A DNA stretch of 64,000 bases. Origin: Mucispirillum schaedleri. Lineage in GTDB: Bacteria > Chrysiogenota > Deferribacteres > Deferribacterales > Mucispirillaceae. The stretch lies in assembly GCA_949287985.1 (NCBI GenBank), contig CASEIN010000043.1:1-64000 (forward strand). Direction: 5' to 3'. This document shows, one piece after another, positions 33,891-41,499 of this stretch (the stretch's first letter is position 1; the number at the start of each line of letters is the position of its first letter). The translations under genes and the position numbers were made by a program. Under the pieces are notes generated by a model. It worked only from the letters and a program-made list of their open reading frames with translations. It was not told the origin of the DNA and searched no databases.

Positions 33891-35285
33891 ATGAAAGAAA
33901 TCTCAGGCGATTCTAAAATTGTCATGGGCTATATCTATTCTGCATTATTCTGGGGTGTTATAGGTCTTGTATTAGGTCTTCTCATCTCTGCACAAATGTG
34001 GAGTGTTAGCTTTAACTTTGGAGAGTATTTTTCATTTGGCCGTCTTAGAACGGTTCACACAAACATGCTTGCTTATGGGCTTGGTATTACAGCTGAAATG
34101 GGTGCATTCTATTATATTATAGGTCGCCTCACAAAACGTAACCTTATTTTCCCTGGGCTTGCTAAATTCCAACTTGTATTCTATAATATAGTTGTACTTG
34201 TTGGTATGATTTCACTTTTTATGGGTTATACTCAATCACTTGAGTATGCAGAAGGTGAATGGTATTTCGACCTTGGTGTTGTAGTAGCATGGGTATTATT
34301 TGCAATTAACGTTGTAGGTACTATTCTTACTAGAAAAGAAAAACATATGTATGTTTCATTATGGTATATTTTAGCAACTATCGTAGCTGTTGCTGTATTA
34401 TACATTGTTAATAACTTACATTTAATTGCAGGTTTTGATAAATCTTACCATTTATTTGCAGGTTTAAACAGTGCAAACGTTGAATGGTGGTATGGTCACA
34501 ATGCAGTTGGTTTCTTATTTACTACACCAATATTAGCTGTATTTTACTACTTCTTACCAAAATCAACAGGTATGCCAATATACAGCCACAGATTATCTAT
34601 ACTTTCTTTCTGGTCATTAATTTTTATGTATTTATGGACAGGTGCTCACCACCTTGTTTACACACCACTTCCAGACTGGTTACAAACATTAGGTATTGTT
34701 TTCACAATACTTTTAATTGCACCATCTTGGGGTTCTGTTGTAAACGGTTATTTAACACTTGCACCAGACTGGTCTAAACTTAGAACTGCATATTTAGCAA
34801 AATTCTTTATTGCTGGTATTACATTCTATGGTTTACAAACATTACAAGGTCCAACACAAGGTCTTCGTGCTGTTAGTTCTCTTATCCACTATACAGACTG
34901 GGTTCCAGGACACGTTCACATGGGAACAATGGGTTGGGTTGTATTAACAGTTACTGCTGCAATCTACTATATTACAGCAAAAGTTTATAAAACAGAAATA
35001 TACAGTGAAAGCATTGCTAATATTCATTTCTGGCTTGTTCTTATAGGTCAGATAGGCTTCTCTATTACAATGTGGATTACAGGTATCCGTCAAGGTCTTA
35101 CATGGAAAACATTTAATTCCGATGGAACATTAGCTTATGCATTTATTCAAACACTTGTTGGAAACTATCCTTACTGGATTTTAAGATCTGTATTTGGTGT
35201 AATATTCATTGTTGGTATGCTGTTCTTCCTTTACAATTTCATTATGACAGTTGTAAAAGGAAAACAAAACTTATCTAATCAATAG
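33891..35285 (+). CDS. ccoN: cbb3-type cytochrome c oxidase subunit I (CcoN)
   Basis: A 464-residue heme-copper oxidase catalytic subunit, with about 12 membrane helices. Assignable metal ligands are H56 (RTVHTN) and H343 for the low-spin heme b, H341 (GHVHMG) for the high-spin heme b3, and H203 (YGHNAVGF), H253 and H254 (GAHHLVY) for copper B. The tyrosine cross-linked to copper B in cbb3 enzymes is probably Y313 (ITFYGLQT). It reduces oxygen to water at the inner membrane with high oxygen affinity. Its codons look more selected than those of neighbours (more TTC, TAC, AAC and CGT), suggesting high expression. It begins an operon with all other oxidase genes. Confidence 0.97.
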   Translation: MKEISGDSKIVMGYIYSALFWGVIGLVLGLLISAQMWSVSFNFGEYFSFGRLRTVHTNMLAYGLGITAEMGAFYYIIGRLTKRNLIFPGLAKFQLVFYNIVVLVGMISLFMGYTQSLEYAEGEWYFDLGVVVAWVLFAINVVGTILTRKEKHMYVSLWYILATIVAVAVLYIVNNLHLIAGFDKSYHLFAGLNSANVEWWYGHNAVGFLFTTPILAVFYYFLPKSTGMPIYSHRLSILSFWSLIFMYLWTGAHHLVYTPLPDWLQTLGIVFTILLIAPSWGSVVNGYLTLAPDWSKLRTAYLAKFFIAGITFYGLQTLQGPTQGLRAVSSLIHYTDWVPGHVHMGTMGWVVLTVTAAIYYITAKVYKTEIYSESIANIHFWLVLIGQIGFSITMWITGIRQGLTWKTFNSDGTLAYAFIQTLVGNYPYWILRSVFGVIFIVGMLFFLYNFIMTVVKGKQNLSNQ

Positions 35286-35296
35286 GAGTATGAGAT

Positions 35297-36208
35297 ATGA
35301 GTGAAAATAATAACAGTATATACAGTAAAGGGCTTGTTTTTACAGTTGTTGCATTGGTAGTTATACTTGTTGGTACAATAGTTACAGTGTTTATCCCGAT
35401 GATGACATCTTCTATGCACCCAAAACTTTCTAATATGCAGGAAAATCCTTATACTCCATTACAGCTTGCTGGACGTGATGTATATCAAAAAGAGGGCTGT
35501 ATTAACTGCCACTCTCAAACAGTTCGTCCATTAAAAGCAGATGTGTTAAGGTATGGTGAAATATCACAACCTGGTGAAAGTGCTTTTGAACGTCCATTCT
35601 TATGGGGTTCTAAAAGAACTGGTCCAGATTTAGCAAGGGTAGGTGGTGTTTACTCTGATGAGTGGCATAAAGCTCACATGATTAACCCACAACACTTTTT
35701 CCCAAGCTCAAATATGCCTAAATATCCATGGCTTGCTGAGAAAAAATTAGACCCTGCAACAGTTGAAAAACATGCTAAAACATATGGTTTAAAATATACT
35801 CAAGAAGATATTGATGCTCTTGCAGATGCAACAGAGCTTGATGCATTAGTTGCTTATCTTCAACAATTAGGGATTTATGTAAAAAATACTCATGCAATTA
35901 AAGCAGATGAAACTGCATTTGCTAATGCGGTAAATCCAAATTTAAATAATCCTGAAAAAATTGCAAAAGGCGAAGAAATTTATAACTTATTATGCATAGG
36001 CTGCCATGGCGAAAATGGTAAAGGCTCTGCAGAAGGTTATGATCTTACAAATGTGACATTTGCTGAAGCATTACCTGATTATACAGATGGTATGATGTTT
36101 TTAATAATTGCTAATGGTGAGCCAGGAGTAATGCCTAGTCATTTAAAAATAATGACTAAAGATGACATTTGGTCTGTTGCTGCTTATGTTAAAACATTAG
36201 CAAAATAA
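35297..36208 (+). CDS. ccoO: CcoO (cbb3 subunit II) fused to a CcoP-like cytochrome c domain
   Basis: A 303-residue protein with one N-terminal membrane helix (about residues 12-35). Residues ~45-195 are a typical CcoO mono-heme cytochrome c domain, with the heme site C68-IN-C71-H72 (EGCINCHSQTVRPL) and axial methionine M140 (SSNMPKYPW). Residues ~215-303 are a second, class-I cytochrome c domain with C233-IG-C236-H237 and a likely axial M279 (GVMPSH). Ordinary CcoO is about 200 residues with one heme. This tail looks like one cytochrome domain of CcoP. The usual two-heme CcoP gene is absent, and the gene right after encodes just a CcoP-type membrane anchor. So the oxidase would carry two, not three, heme c groups. 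Confidence 0.9.
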   Translation: MSENNNSIYSKGLVFTVVALVVILVGTIVTVFIPMMTSSMHPKLSNMQENPYTPLQLAGRDVYQKEGCINCHSQTVRPLKADVLRYGEISQPGESAFERPFLWGSKRTGPDLARVGGVYSDEWHKAHMINPQHFFPSSNMPKYPWLAEKKLDPATVEKHAKTYGLKYTQEDIDALADATELDALVAYLQQLGIYVKNTHAIKADETAFANAVNPNLNNPEKIAKGEEIYNLLCIGCHGENGKGSAEGYDLTNVTFAEALPDYTDGMMFLIIANGEPGVMPSHLKIMTKDDIWSVAAYVKTLAK

Positions 36209-36226
36209 TATAAAGGAGGAATTAAT

Positions 36227-36436
36227 ATGTCTAATTTTGATGAACAAGATGATATCCCTAGCTTAAACCGCAAGGATACAGAAAATAATCTTCCTTTAGG
36301 CTGGGTAATCTTTTTTCTGGCATTAATAGTATGGGGTATTTACTACATCTATGCATACACTCCAAAATTTGGTGGTTGGACACAAAATAGTGCATATGAA
36401 AAAGAAAACCCTGTTGTAGAACAAATGAAACCTTAA
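36227..36436 (+). CDS. Stand-alone CcoP/FixP N-terminal membrane-anchor protein
   Basis: A 69-residue protein with one membrane helix (about residues 26-46). DDIPSLNRKDTENNLPLGW, the helix ending YIYAYTPKFGGWTQNSAYE, matches the start of CcoP (pattern D-x-I-x-x-x-D-N-x-L-P-x-W, then helix, then YPxxG). CcoP normally continues into two cytochrome c domains; here the gene stops. It sits 18 bases after the CcoO fusion, with AAAGGAGG before the ATG. It probably takes the structural place of CcoP's anchor in the oxidase. An alternative is a CcoQ-like small subunit, but the NNLPLGW motif favours CcoP. Confidence 0.75.
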   Translation: MSNFDEQDDIPSLNRKDTENNLPLGWVIFFLALIVWGIYYIYAYTPKFGGWTQNSAYEKENPVVEQMKP

Positions 36437-36451
36437 TTTAGGGAGAAAAAT

Positions 36452-36670
36452 ATGCAAGATAACGGAAGCACTATTGCTACAGAAACATTAGCTCAAGAAA
36501 GTGAACAATTACAATCTGCTGCTGCAGGTTATGTTGTGCTAGGGTTTGAATTTCTTCTAGTACTAATTCTTATTGGGATAGCTGTTTATTTCTTTTCTTC
36601 AAAAAGAAAGGCGTCAGTTGAATCTCCAAAATATTCTATGATGGAAGACGATGACGATGATAGCAAATAG
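36452..36670 (+). CDS. Small single-span membrane protein with a CcoS-like acidic tail (possible CcoQ)
   Basis: A 72-residue protein with a Gln/Ser-rich start and one membrane helix (about residues 27-49), then SSKRKASVESPKYSMMEDDDDDSK. Its position between the CcoP anchor and ccoG is that of ccoQ or ccoS. Its tail (SPKYSMMEDDDD) is very like the tail of the ccoS product at 38291 (GPKYRMLDDDDD), so the two may be paralogues. CcoS is needed for heme insertion into CcoN; CcoQ stabilises the complex. Which one this represents is unclear. GGGAGAAAA lies before the ATG, and its last bases overlap the ccoG start. Confidence 0.7.
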   Translation: MQDNGSTIATETLAQESEQLQSAAAGYVVLGFEFLLVLILIGIAVYFFSSKRKASVESPKYSMMEDDDDDSK

Positions 36671-37820
36671 TGTTATCCGTGGAAAAATATACAGGCTGCT
36701 GCAATTTATTGTTGCAGCCTGTGCTTTAATAATTCCTTTTATAAAAACATCAAATGGAAACAGTCTTTTTAGATTTGATGTATCTACTTTACAGCTTCAT
36801 GCATTTAATAGTGTAGTCAGTTTTGCAAGTTTCTTTTCTGCATTTATTGCAATTTTATTATTTACTTTTTTATTTATATTTACTACTCAGCTTCTTGGCA
36901 GGGTATGGTGTGGCTGGCTTTGTCCTCAATCATTTTTTTCAATAAGGATAGAATCTTATTCAAAAAAAATTAAAAATAAGACTATGAGAAGAATTGCAGC
37001 TGTTTTACTTGCTTTTTTATTTGCTTTAGTTTTGACACTAAACTGGATGATGTATTTTGTATCTCCATATGATTTTATTTCATCACTTAAAAGCAGCAGC
37101 ACAATGGTTACTATTGGAGTAGTATTATTTTTATTTATTTTTATAGATTTTTCTATCGTTCGATTTAAATGGTGTAAATATGTATGTCCTTACTCAAAAT
37201 TCCAAGTGGTAATGACTGATGATGATACGCTTTATGTAGGTATGATACCGGGTAAAGAGAAAGAATGTATTGATTGTCATGCATGTATAAGAGTTTGCCC
37301 AACCCATATTGACCCTAGAAAAAATCCTGATGCAGATTGTATTTATTGTGAAACATGCGTTACTGCTTGTAACCATGTATTTCAAAAGAAAGATCATCAT
37401 GAAGGAATTCTAGGATATGTTTGGGGAAAAAGTAATAAATTAAATATTAAAAGACCACAATTAATAATTACTTTTGGTTTATCTGTCCTTTTATTTATTC
37501 TTTTAATTTTCAATATTATTTCAAGTAGTGAACCATTTAGAATATCTGTTGATGGTGTAGCGAAAAATATTGGAAATGGTGAATATACTGTTAATATTAA
37601 GCTAAAAAGTAATTTAGAAAAAGCAGTTAGGGTTCACCTTACAAATCCAGATAATGTAGCAGAAGTTAGCCCAAAGGGTATAAGAGTTTTTATAAAAGCA
37701 TCTGTTAGTCAAACAATAAATATTAAAGTTTTAAAAGAGATACCAAATAATACTATTTACTTGAATGCTGTTTATGACAGAGCTAAACCACCTATTCAAC
37801 TGGAAATAAAACTAAAATAA
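36657..37820 (+). CDS. ccoG: Cytochrome c oxidase accessory protein CcoG (copper reductase/Fe-S protein)
   Basis: A 387-residue polytopic membrane protein that reduces Cu(II) to Cu(I) for cbb3 assembly. Membrane helices lie at about residues 10-30, 45-80, 110-135, 145-160 and 270-290. The Fe-S motifs are ECIDCHACIRVCP followed by CIYCETCVTACNHV, with the membrane cysteines in WCGWLCPQSFF and CKYVCPYSK. The C-terminal ~100 residues are an Ig-like domain (NIGNGEYTVNIKL). It overlaps the preceding gene by 14 bases. I prefer ATG 36657 (GGAAGA 8 bases before) to ATG 36651. Confidence 0.93.
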   Translation: MIANSVIRGKIYRLLQFIVAACALIIPFIKTSNGNSLFRFDVSTLQLHAFNSVVSFASFFSAFIAILLFTFLFIFTTQLLGRVWCGWLCPQSFFSIRIESYSKKIKNKTMRRIAAVLLAFLFALVLTLNWMMYFVSPYDFISSLKSSSTMVTIGVVLFLFIFIDFSIVRFKWCKYVCPYSKFQVVMTDDDTLYVGMIPGKEKECIDCHACIRVCPTHIDPRKNPDADCIYCETCVTACNHVFQKKDHHEGILGYVWGKSNKLNIKRPQLIITFGLSVLLFILLIFNIISSSEPFRISVDGVAKNIGNGEYTVNIKLKSNLEKAVRVHLTNPDNVAEVSPKGIRVFIKASVSQTINIKVLKEIPNNTIYLNAVYDRAKPPIQLEIKLK

Positions 37821-37835
37821 AAGAGGATTATTATA

Positions 37836-38285
37836 ATGAAACCAATGATAGCATTAATAGCAACTGGCGTTATATTATTACTTATTATGTTATATTTTGG
37901 CAATACTAGTTTTGAAGGAACATTTGAAACAAATGTATACCAAAATTCATTAAAATATGATAAAACTGCCCCTATTATTAAAGAACTTGAAAGCATGATT
38001 ACTGATGTGTCTTTTGAATATGATGAAACTGTAAAAAGAACAAAAGTCAATTTTAATAGAGATGAAATTAAGATTAAATATCCAGATTCCTTGTTTTATG
38101 GTGTTTATATTACATATCCTAATAAACCAGATATTATCGAAGTCGGTCTATATAAAGATGAGCCGTCCGTATCTTATGAAATAGAAGGGAAATTACCTGC
38201 TGGTTTATATAATGTTATATTTGATATTCATTTGAATTCGCAAATTGGAACGTTAAAAGTTATGAAATCCGTTTATGCTGAGTGA
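37836..38285 (+). CDS. ccoH: FixH/CcoH-family oxidase assembly protein
   Basis: A 149-residue protein with one N-terminal membrane helix (about residues 4-22) and an extracytoplasmic domain. It follows ccoG and has the FixH layout: helix, a short ~15-residue segment of small/polar residues, then beta-rich repeats (VKVNFNRDEIKIKYP-like, YGVYITYPNKPDI, VSYEIEGKLPAGLYNVIFDI). CcoH/FixH works with CcoI and CcoS in building the oxidase, but sequence conservation is low. I base the call on position, size and topology. Confidence 0.75.
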   Translation: MKPMIALIATGVILLLIMLYFGNTSFEGTFETNVYQNSLKYDKTAPIIKELESMITDVSFEYDETVKRTKVNFNRDEIKIKYPDSLFYGVYITYPNKPDIIEVGLYKDEPSVSYEIEGKLPAGLYNVIFDIHLNSQIGTLKVMKSVYAE

Positions 38286-38290
38286 GATAG

Positions 38291-38461
38291 ATGACTTCAT
38301 TATTTGTATTGATATTACTAAGCCTTGTTGTTGGAATTAGTGCTTTTGCTTGGTTTATATTTTCCAGTAAAAAAGAGCAGTTTGATGATATTGAAGGTCC
38401 AAAATATAGAATGCTTGATGATGACGATGATGAAGATGTAATGCAAAAACCTAAAAAATAA
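38291..38461 (+). CDS. ccoS: cbb3-type oxidase assembly protein CcoS
   Basis: A 56-residue single-span protein, too short for many gene finders. It starts at ATG 38291, 5 bases after the ccoH stop. A membrane helix (residues ~3-25) is followed by KKEQFDDIEGPKYRMLDDDDDED. FDD-hydrophobic-E-GP-x-x-R-hydrophobic-LxDDD is the signature of CcoS, needed to fit heme and copper into the catalytic subunit. In other bacteria ccoS lies next to ccoI in a ccoGHIS operon; here it comes just before the HMA-like gene and ccoI. Confidence 0.92.
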   Translation: MTSLFVLILLSLVVGISAFAWFIFSSKKEQFDDIEGPKYRMLDDDDDEDVMQKPKK

Positions 38462-38494
38462 ATTATTTTTATACTTTTAGTGGTAGGGGTTTCT

Positions 38495-39067
38495 TTGAGT
38501 GTAAATATTAAAAAATCTGACAAGAATACAGATATTAATAAAATAGATGATGTATTATTATCTCATCAAATAGATGCTTTTGCTTTTGAACATTCTATTA
38601 AGAGTAATACTTCTGGAACAGATGAATTATATTTTAATCTTGTAGATTCTCTTTCTTATAATGAATTTAAAAAAGCATGTTCAAAAATATCAACAAACAA
38701 TGATTATATTCAATCTGTTATATTTTTTGGTAACAAAAATAATTTCAAAGCATGTTTAGTTTTTAACCATAAAGAAATATCTCTTAAAGAAATATTAGTA
38801 TATATAATAGATTTAGGGTATAAACTAATACCAGCAAGTAATAAAAAAAATGAAAAAATAAATAAAGATGATGGTAAGTCATCATGTTTTAAAGAAAATG
38901 TATTATTTATTTTTACATCAATACCTGATGTTTTTATATTTTTTATAAAAGTTATATGGCATATCTTTAAGTTTATTATAGATGGTATTTGGTATGCAGT
39001 AATATTTATTTTTAAAAGTATATATTATATTTTTAAATTTATGTTTGATTTAATAACTGATTGGTAG
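38495..39067 (+). CDS. HMA-like domain without metal cysteines, joined to a hydrophobic tail
   Basis: A protein of about 190 residues between ccoS and ccoI. Residues ~45-115 resemble a heavy-metal-associated ferredoxin fold: VIFFGNKNNFKACLVFN, then ISLKEILVYIIDLGY. The last run is strikingly like ISIKEVLQKITRLGY at the end of the HMA domain of the next gene, CcoI. The CxxC metal loop is missing. Residues ~138-187 are a long hydrophobic, aromatic-rich stretch (several F-I-F-K repeats), probably two membrane or membrane-surface helices. I prefer the TTG at 38495 (AGGGG 5 bases before); a GTG at 38480 is the alternative. Function unknown; a CcoI regulator or partner is inference from position. 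Confidence 0.65.
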   Translation: MSVNIKKSDKNTDINKIDDVLLSHQIDAFAFEHSIKSNTSGTDELYFNLVDSLSYNEFKKACSKISTNNDYIQSVIFFGNKNNFKACLVFNHKEISLKEILVYIIDLGYKLIPASNKKNEKINKDDGKSSCFKENVLFIFTSIPDVFIFFIKVIWHIFKFIIDGIWYAVIFIFKSIYYIFKFMFDLITDW

Positions 39068-39074
39068 CAGAAAA

Positions 39075-41495
39075 ATGGAATTAAAAGATACATCTCAAAC
39101 AAATAAATCTATATGTGCACACTGTTCTTCTGAAGTTAACCCAAAACATGCAATAAAGGAGGATGATAAATTTTTTTGCTGTGAAGGATGCAGGTCTGTT
39201 TATCATTTAATTAATGATGAAGGCTTTGGCTCATTTTATACAAAAAGAACAGACTGGGACGATGCTCCACCAGCAGAGCAGGTGGAAGCTGATGAAGAAT
39301 ATTTTCTAACATCTGTAAAACCACTAAAAAATGGTGATTTAGAATTATCTATTATGATTTCAGGTATACGTTGTGCTGCTTGTATTTGGTTAATAGAATC
39401 ATCTGCTCAAAAAGATGAACGAATAAAAATGTTTCGTGTTAATTATGCAAATCATAAAGCAAAAATTATTTTTAACCCACAAGATATATCTATAAAAGAA
39501 GTATTACAAAAAATTACTCGTCTTGGATACTGCCCATTACCATCAAACAATATTGAAACTATCCATGATAAAGAGCGTAAAGATTATTTTTACAGGTTTG
39601 GGGTAGCAGTATTTTTTACAATGCAGGTAATGATGTATTCCATAGCAAACTATACAGGCTATTTTAAAGGAATGGAAGAAAATTTATACTTTCTTTTTCA
39701 ACTTTTATCATGGGCATTAGCCACACCAGTGCTTTTATATTCTGCAGCACCATTTTTCCAAAAAAGTTATGCTGCACTTAAACATATGCATTTTACTATG
39801 GATACATTAGTTGCACTAGGTTCAGGAACGGCCTATATCTATAGTGTTGCAGCTATCTTTTTAGGTTATGAAGCATATTTTGATACTTCTGTTATGATAA
39901 TTACTTTAATACTTTTAGGCAGGTTTATAGAAGCCGGGGCAAAACAAAAGGGCAGCAATGCTGTTGCAAAACTATTATCATTAAAACCAAAAAATGTAAA
40001 AAAAGCGGTAAAAAATGAAGATGGTAGTTATTCATATATTGTTATTCCAATTGAACAGTTGGAAAAAAATGAACTATTTGAAATAAGTGCTGGGAATAAC
40101 ATAGCTGCTGATGGCAGAATTATATCTGGTATTTGTGAAATTGATGAATCTATGCTTACTGGAGAGCCAATGCCTGTAAAAAAAGAGGAAGGAAAAGAAG
40201 TATATGCTGGAACAAAAGTTATTACAGGCTCTTGTATTGTAATGGCTGAAAGAGTAGGGCATGACAGCTTTCTTTCAAAAATTGCAGCATCTGTTGATGA
40301 TGCTCAAAGCTCAAAAGCTCCAATACAAGATATTGCTGATAACTTTATTGGTAAATTTGTACCATTTGTTCTTATTGTTGCACTTGCAACATTTTTATAC
40401 TGGTATTTCTTTGCTTCATTAGAAGTTGAAACCTCTATTATGCGTGCTGTTTCTGTTCTTGTAATTGCATGCCCATGTGCTATGGGGCTTGCTACGCCAC
40501 TGGCAATAATATCATCATCTACTAAATTATCTGAAACTGGCATTATCTTTAAAAATGGTGAAGCTATTGAGCGTTATGCTCGAGTAAATGACTTTTATTT
40601 TGATAAAACAGGAACTATTACAAAAGGAGATATGAGTGTTAATACATATCAACTGATAGATGATTCTCCATTAATATTAAATTTAATATCATCTGCAGCA
40701 TTTTATTCAAAACACCCTGCATCAAAAGCTATATCTATGTTAAACAAGGAATTATATAAATATCAGGCTTTTGAAGAAATAGCAGGTGAGGGTGTGTATT
40801 CAGAAATTGAAGGGCATAAAGTTTATATTGGTTCTAAAAACTTATTAACAAAAAATAATATTGAAATATCTAAAGATTATGAAAAGATTATTGATGAATA
40901 TTTAAGTAAAGGTTTAACTTTAGTTTTTGTTTCAGTTAATAATAGATTTATGGGAATATTTGGTATATCAGATACAATTAGGCAGGAGGCTGCTTCAACT
41001 ATTTCATTGTTACAAAATGAAGGTAATAATGTATCTATAATTACTGGTGATAATGAGAAATCTGCTACAATTATACTTAATAATGCAGGAATAAATGCTA
41101 AAGTAATTGCTAATGTATCACCATTTGATAAAGGAAATATTTTACAGAATGCTAGAGATATATCAAAAACTGTAATGATAGGTGATGGTATTAATGATGC
41201 TATTGCTTTAACATCGGCAAGTGTTGGTATATCCATGCGAAATTCAACAGATATTTCTATGGAAAGTTCTTCTGCAGTTTTACTTCGTAATGACTTGACA
41301 GTAATAGAGGAATCCCATAAAATTTGTAAGAAAACATTAAGAATAATAAAAGAAAATTTATTCTGGGCATTCTCTTACAATGTGGTTGCAATACCTCTTG
41401 CTGTTACTGGATTTATTCACCCAGTAATGAGTGCAGCATTTATGAGTTTTAGTTCTTTATTTGTTGTAACTAATTCAATGCGTATTAGAAAATAA
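39075..41495 (+). CDS. ccoI: Copper-translocating P-type ATPase CcoI (FixI)
   Basis: An 806-residue P1B-type ATPase that moves Cu(I) outward for the cbb3 catalytic site. The N-terminus has C14-x2-C17 and CCEGC (35-39), typical of CcoI. The HMA domain follows with C100-AAC103. The membrane CPC motif is C466-P-C468, the phosphorylated D510 is in DKTGT, and TGEPMP (actuator) and GDGINDA (hinge) are normal. The operon order (ccoN, fused ccoO, anchor, small protein, ccoG, ccoH, ccoS, HMA-like, ccoI) ends here. The stop is only 4 bases from the convergent methyltransferase gene, leaving no room for a terminator. Confidence 0.95.
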   Translation: MELKDTSQTNKSICAHCSSEVNPKHAIKEDDKFFCCEGCRSVYHLINDEGFGSFYTKRTDWDDAPPAEQVEADEEYFLTSVKPLKNGDLELSIMISGIRCAACIWLIESSAQKDERIKMFRVNYANHKAKIIFNPQDISIKEVLQKITRLGYCPLPSNNIETIHDKERKDYFYRFGVAVFFTMQVMMYSIANYTGYFKGMEENLYFLFQLLSWALATPVLLYSAAPFFQKSYAALKHMHFTMDTLVALGSGTAYIYSVAAIFLGYEAYFDTSVMIITLILLGRFIEAGAKQKGSNAVAKLLSLKPKNVKKAVKNEDGSYSYIVIPIEQLEKNELFEISAGNNIAADGRIISGICEIDESMLTGEPMPVKKEEGKEVYAGTKVITGSCIVMAERVGHDSFLSKIAASVDDAQSSKAPIQDIADNFIGKFVPFVLIVALATFLYWYFFASLEVETSIMRAVSVLVIACPCAMGLATPLAIISSSTKLSETGIIFKNGEAIERYARVNDFYFDKTGTITKGDMSVNTYQLIDDSPLILNLISSAAFYSKHPASKAISMLNKELYKYQAFEEIAGEGVYSEIEGHKVYIGSKNLLTKNNIEISKDYEKIIDEYLSKGLTLVFVSVNNRFMGIFGISDTIRQEAASTISLLQNEGNNVSIITGDNEKSATIILNNAGINAKVIANVSPFDKGNILQNARDISKTVMIGDGINDAIALTSASVGISMRNSTDISMESSSAVLLRNDLTVIEESHKICKKTLRIIKENLFWAFSYNVVAIPLAVTGFIHPVMSAAFMSFSSLFVVTNSMRIRK

Positions 41496-41499
41496 AATA

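Noticed and set aside
40877-41236. 119-codon minus-strand frame antisense to ccoI
   Set aside because: Covers the conserved hinge region of the P-type ATPase; no independent support.
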